DNA from: Coriobacteriaceae bacterium
GTDB lineage: Bacteria; Actinomycetota; Coriobacteriia; Coriobacteriales; Coriobacteriaceae
DNA length: 64,000 bases
NCBI GenBank assembly: GCA_902364645.1
Contig: CABJEP010000014.1
Location: 7,086 to 71,085, forward strand
Direction of reading: 5' to 3'
Shown here: positions 62,172 to 64,000 of the stretch, piece by piece
Layout: each line of letters begins with the position of its first letter
How positions within the stretch are numbered: position 1 is the stretch's first letter
Position numbers and translations under genes: made by a program
The notes under the pieces: generated by a model
Told to the model about the DNA's origin: nothing
Databases searched by the model: none
Seen by the model: the letters and a program-made list of their open reading frames with translations, nothing else

Positions 62172-62647
62172 TGAGTATCCGCATGCGTCTGCGCGAGGAG
62201 CGCGCCCAAGCGACGGTGGAGATGGCAGTGGTTACGCCCGTTTTGCTGGTGCTGGCACTCATCGTGTACAACGTCATGATCTTTGCCAGCGCTGTCGCGC
62301 GCTTCGACCGCGTGGTGCCCGACATCGTGTTGGCGCACGCCGTGGCGTCGGAGGGGGAGGGCGACGAAAGCTCTGCCGATGCCTCGGCGACGGTTCAGAC
62401 TCAAATTCTGAATGCCATGGAAGGCTATGGCTTGCAGATCGAAGTGTCGAGCGAGCAAGGCGCGGAGGCATCGGATGGTGGCCTGCTCTCCCTATCCGGT
62501 ACGTTTAGGACCTACACCTGCACCATGCACTATGAGCCGTGGCCGACTTCTCTCAGCATCGCTGGCGTTACGCTGGGGGCGCCGACAACGTTGTCGCACG
62601 AGCGCGCGGTGACGGTCGATCCATGGCGTCCGGGGGTGGTCATGTGA
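62171..62647 (+). CDS. TadE-like minor pilin
   Basis: The 158-residue protein shows EERAQATVEMAVVTPVLLVL, the TadE/pseudopilin N-terminal helix, then a soluble domain of about 110 residues with one Cys. The ATG overlaps the previous stop by one base (TAATG). Confidence 0.88.
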   Translation: MSIRMRLREERAQATVEMAVVTPVLLVLALIVYNVMIFASAVARFDRVVPDIVLAHAVASEGEGDESSADASATVQTQILNAMEGYGLQIEVSSEQGAEASDGGLLSLSGTFRTYTCTMHYEPWPTSLSIAGVTLGAPTTLSHERAVTVDPWRPGVVM

Positions 62648-63003
62648 CCGCGGTCTCGTCCTACATCGCGTACGCGCGGGCGCTCAACAGGCTGGGTTGG
62701 ACGCCGGCCGAGTTTGCGGTGGCGGAGTCGTTTGCCGTGCGCCTGCGCGGCATGCTGGGACGGTGTCCGGTTGCCGCCAACGGTCTGCCGCTCGTCATGG
62801 CGTTTCCACGCTGCTCTTCGGTCCATACGTGTTTTATGGCCTATCCCATCGACATCGCCTTCATCGATCGCGACGGCAATATCCTCGCGCGCTACGAAAG
62901 CGTTCGTCCTTGGCGCACGTGCTCCTGCCCCGGCGCCTGGGCCGTACTAGAGCGTCCTTCAATCATTGTTTCGATCCCTGCTCTCCAACGCGTGCCGGCT
63001 TAA
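62644..63003 (+). CDS. DUF192-domain protein
   Basis: The 119-residue protein has the DUF192 pattern: FAVRLRGMLGR, MAFPRCSSVHTCFMAYPIDI and a C-terminal hydrophobic turn. Such proteins have a small beta fold, sometimes found with Tad loci. The GTG start (62644) overlaps the TadE stop by 4 bp; GGGGGTGG is upstream. The role in pilus biogenesis is unknown. Confidence 0.87.
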   Translation: MTAVSSYIAYARALNRLGWTPAEFAVAESFAVRLRGMLGRCPVAANGLPLVMAFPRCSSVHTCFMAYPIDIAFIDRDGNILARYESVRPWRTCSCPGAWAVLERPSIIVSIPALQRVPA

Positions 63004-63061
63004 GAATTGGCGACAGCGGACTTTCGTCATACGAAATTGGGTAAGATGGAGGAGAAGATGC

Positions 63062-63328
63062 ATGGATGTTGAGATCCATCCCAACGCTAAAAAGCACCTG
63101 ACGGAAAAGCAGGTGCTTAGCGCTTGGCTTGCGGTTACTGAGTGCATTCGTCGCGAGTCGAAGGACGAGCCGCCGAGATGGCTTGCGATTGGATGGCTCC
63201 CAGACGGACGAAGCGTGGAGCTTGTCGCGGTCGAGCTTGTCCGTGGGTGGCTTATCATTCATGCCTTGTCTCCAGTCCAGAAGAAATTTTGGCAGGAGAT
63301 TGAACAGGCTCGGCAAAGGGGTCGATGA
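63062..63328 (+). CDS. BrnT-like toxin candidate
   Basis: The 88-residue protein reads PPRWLAIGWLPDGRSVELVAVELVRG and WLIIHALSPVQKKFWQEI (each split in the middle here), the compact beta-sheet arrangement of BrnT/RelE-type ribonucleases. GGAGGAG precedes ATG 63062. Toxin-first order with an RHH antitoxin overlapping its stop is typical of BrnTA. Confidence 0.72.
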   Translation: MDVEIHPNAKKHLTEKQVLSAWLAVTECIRRESKDEPPRWLAIGWLPDGRSVELVAVELVRGWLIIHALSPVQKKFWQEIEQARQRGR

Positions 63329-63612
63329 TGGGCAAGACGTATACGGCCGCTAATGGTCAGGTTGTAACGGATGAAATGATTGACGCGTGGTGCGAGTCGT
63401 ACGAGCGCGGAGAGTTTCCGGATGGCGAACACACCGTTGGTGGGATCGTGCATGGACGGCCCCCACTCTCAGGTGAGGGGACGGCAACGCTGTCGGTCAA
63501 GATTCCTCTGGGAATGAAGGAGGCCATTCGTCGACGGGCGGCTGCCGAGGGGATGACGCCAAGTGAGTTTGCCCGTGCGGCTCTGAGCGAAAAACTTCTT
63601 GCTGCCGGCTGA
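63325..63612 (+). CDS. ribbon-helix-helix antitoxin candidate
   Basis: The 95-residue protein has a flexible N-terminal part and a C-terminal SVKIPLGMKEAIRRRAAAEG and MTPSEFARAAL, a CopG/Arc-type RHH. ATG 63325 overlaps the toxin stop (ATGA). It probably represses its own promoter. A MMGK start leaves 63328 possible too. Confidence 0.75.
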   Translation: MMGKTYTAANGQVVTDEMIDAWCESYERGEFPDGEHTVGGIVHGRPPLSGEGTATLSVKIPLGMKEAIRRRAAAEGMTPSEFARAALSEKLLAAG

Positions 63613-63735
63613 TGCCTCTGACGTGCCGATTTAAAGAACCGAGGCTGTGCTCAAAAACTTTTTTGAAATTCTCGGTTGACCGGAACGCGTCCTTGGTTAT
63701 ACTAATCAAGCCTTGAAACAAGGCACACCTCAAAT

Positions 63736-63808
<73 letters not shown>

Positions 63809-63821
63809 CCTTGAATTGACT

Positions 63822-63850
63822 AGGACCTCTGCAAAGGGGTCCTTTTCTTT
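63822..63850 (+). terminator. terminator of tRNA-Phe
   Basis: AGGACCTCT and AGGGGTCCT form a hairpin followed by TTTCTTTT. Confidence 0.8.
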
Positions 63851-63856
63851 TATGTA

Positions 63857-63887
63857 GCCCTCGCACGGAATCGAACCCCGTGAGGGC
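63857..63887 (-). other. tRNA 3'-half-like sequence
   Basis: On the reverse strand GCCCTCACGGGGTTCGATTC with CGTGCGAGGGC looks like a T-arm and acceptor 3' half, without a complete tRNA upstream. The downstream GC-rich hairpins fill the window end. It may be a relic of an integrated element or the edge of a tRNA beyond the window. Confidence 0.45.
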
Positions 63888-64000
63888 GCGGAGCTGAGTA
63901 AACGCGTAAGCGTTTGCCAGCGCAGCTCGCAAGGCGCGTAAGCGCCGCAGCGGTTCGTCCGCGCAGCGCGCGGACGCGATTCCCGGCTTATAGGACAAAA

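Overview
The window looks like a chromosomal segment of a high-GC Gram-positive gut actinobacterium of the Coriobacteriia, most likely Collinsella. This is an inference from: high GC with GC-rich palindromic intergenic repeats, a T-box leader in front of pheST, a Tad pilus locus without a secretin, a mannose-family PTS linked to a deglycase-like SIS protein, and coding sequence rich in Ala/Asp/Gly.

Layout. 0-5.2 kb: a zinc-ribbon/EF-hand/YD-repeat membrane protein flanked by palindromic repeats, then a reverse-strand M16C metalloprotease. 5.7-10.5 kb: a GntR/HutC regulator and a mannose-family PTS (IIA, IIB, IIC, IID) with an FrlB/GfrF-like SIS protein, split by an internal terminator and a second promoter. 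11.0-15.5 kb: a PilZ (c-di-GMP) protein, a membrane protein and two SipW-type secreted proteins. 15.6-21.0 kb: an accessory block (HNH protein, small zinc ribbon, DUF4143 ATPase with a 23-bp-period palindrome array, DUF5710 protein, a Vsr/DUF559-like protein, a MITE-like palindrome), ending at tRNA-Val. 21.5-30.5 kb: the most unusual part, described below. 30.6-37.3 kb: a DMT transporter, a DUF4012 protein, glmM and an M32 carboxypeptidase. 37.4-41.5 kb: T-box, pheS, pheT. 41.9-44.6 kb: ECF-type cobalt/nickel importer cbiM-cbiQ-cbiO. 44.7-53.2 kb: a phospholipase C-like protein, a Vsr-like protein, pyruvate kinase, a P2A-type ATPase behind a structured leader, and rsgA. 53.4-63.0 kb: a compact Tad/Flp pilus operon. 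63.0-63.6 kb: a BrnT-like/RHH toxin-antitoxin pair, then tRNA-Phe.

The candidate undescribed system is at 21477-30528. Four tandem secreted subunits carry a SipW-type signal with a T-[YF]-A-W-[FY] motif, and one of them is frameshifted. They are followed by a signal peptidase of the Ser-His (SipW/ER) type, an McrB-like AAA+ ATPase tethered to the membrane by two helices, a DUF2357-like partner whose C-terminal half is a long Ala-rich coiled coil instead of a nuclease, and a second SipW-type peptidase. Two more subunits lie at 13.7-15.5 kb. A PilZ-linked membrane protein at 11.7-12.8 kb has the same C-terminal W-[LM]-[ED]-G-x-D signature. The simplest reading is a surface-fibre (TasA/camelysin-like) assembly system in which an McrBC-derived ATPase pair works with dedicated signal peptidases, possibly under c-di-GMP control. 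The function is inferred and the gene content is seen.

The intergenic regions are rich in small palindromic and MITE-like repeats, several families of which occur more than once in the window.
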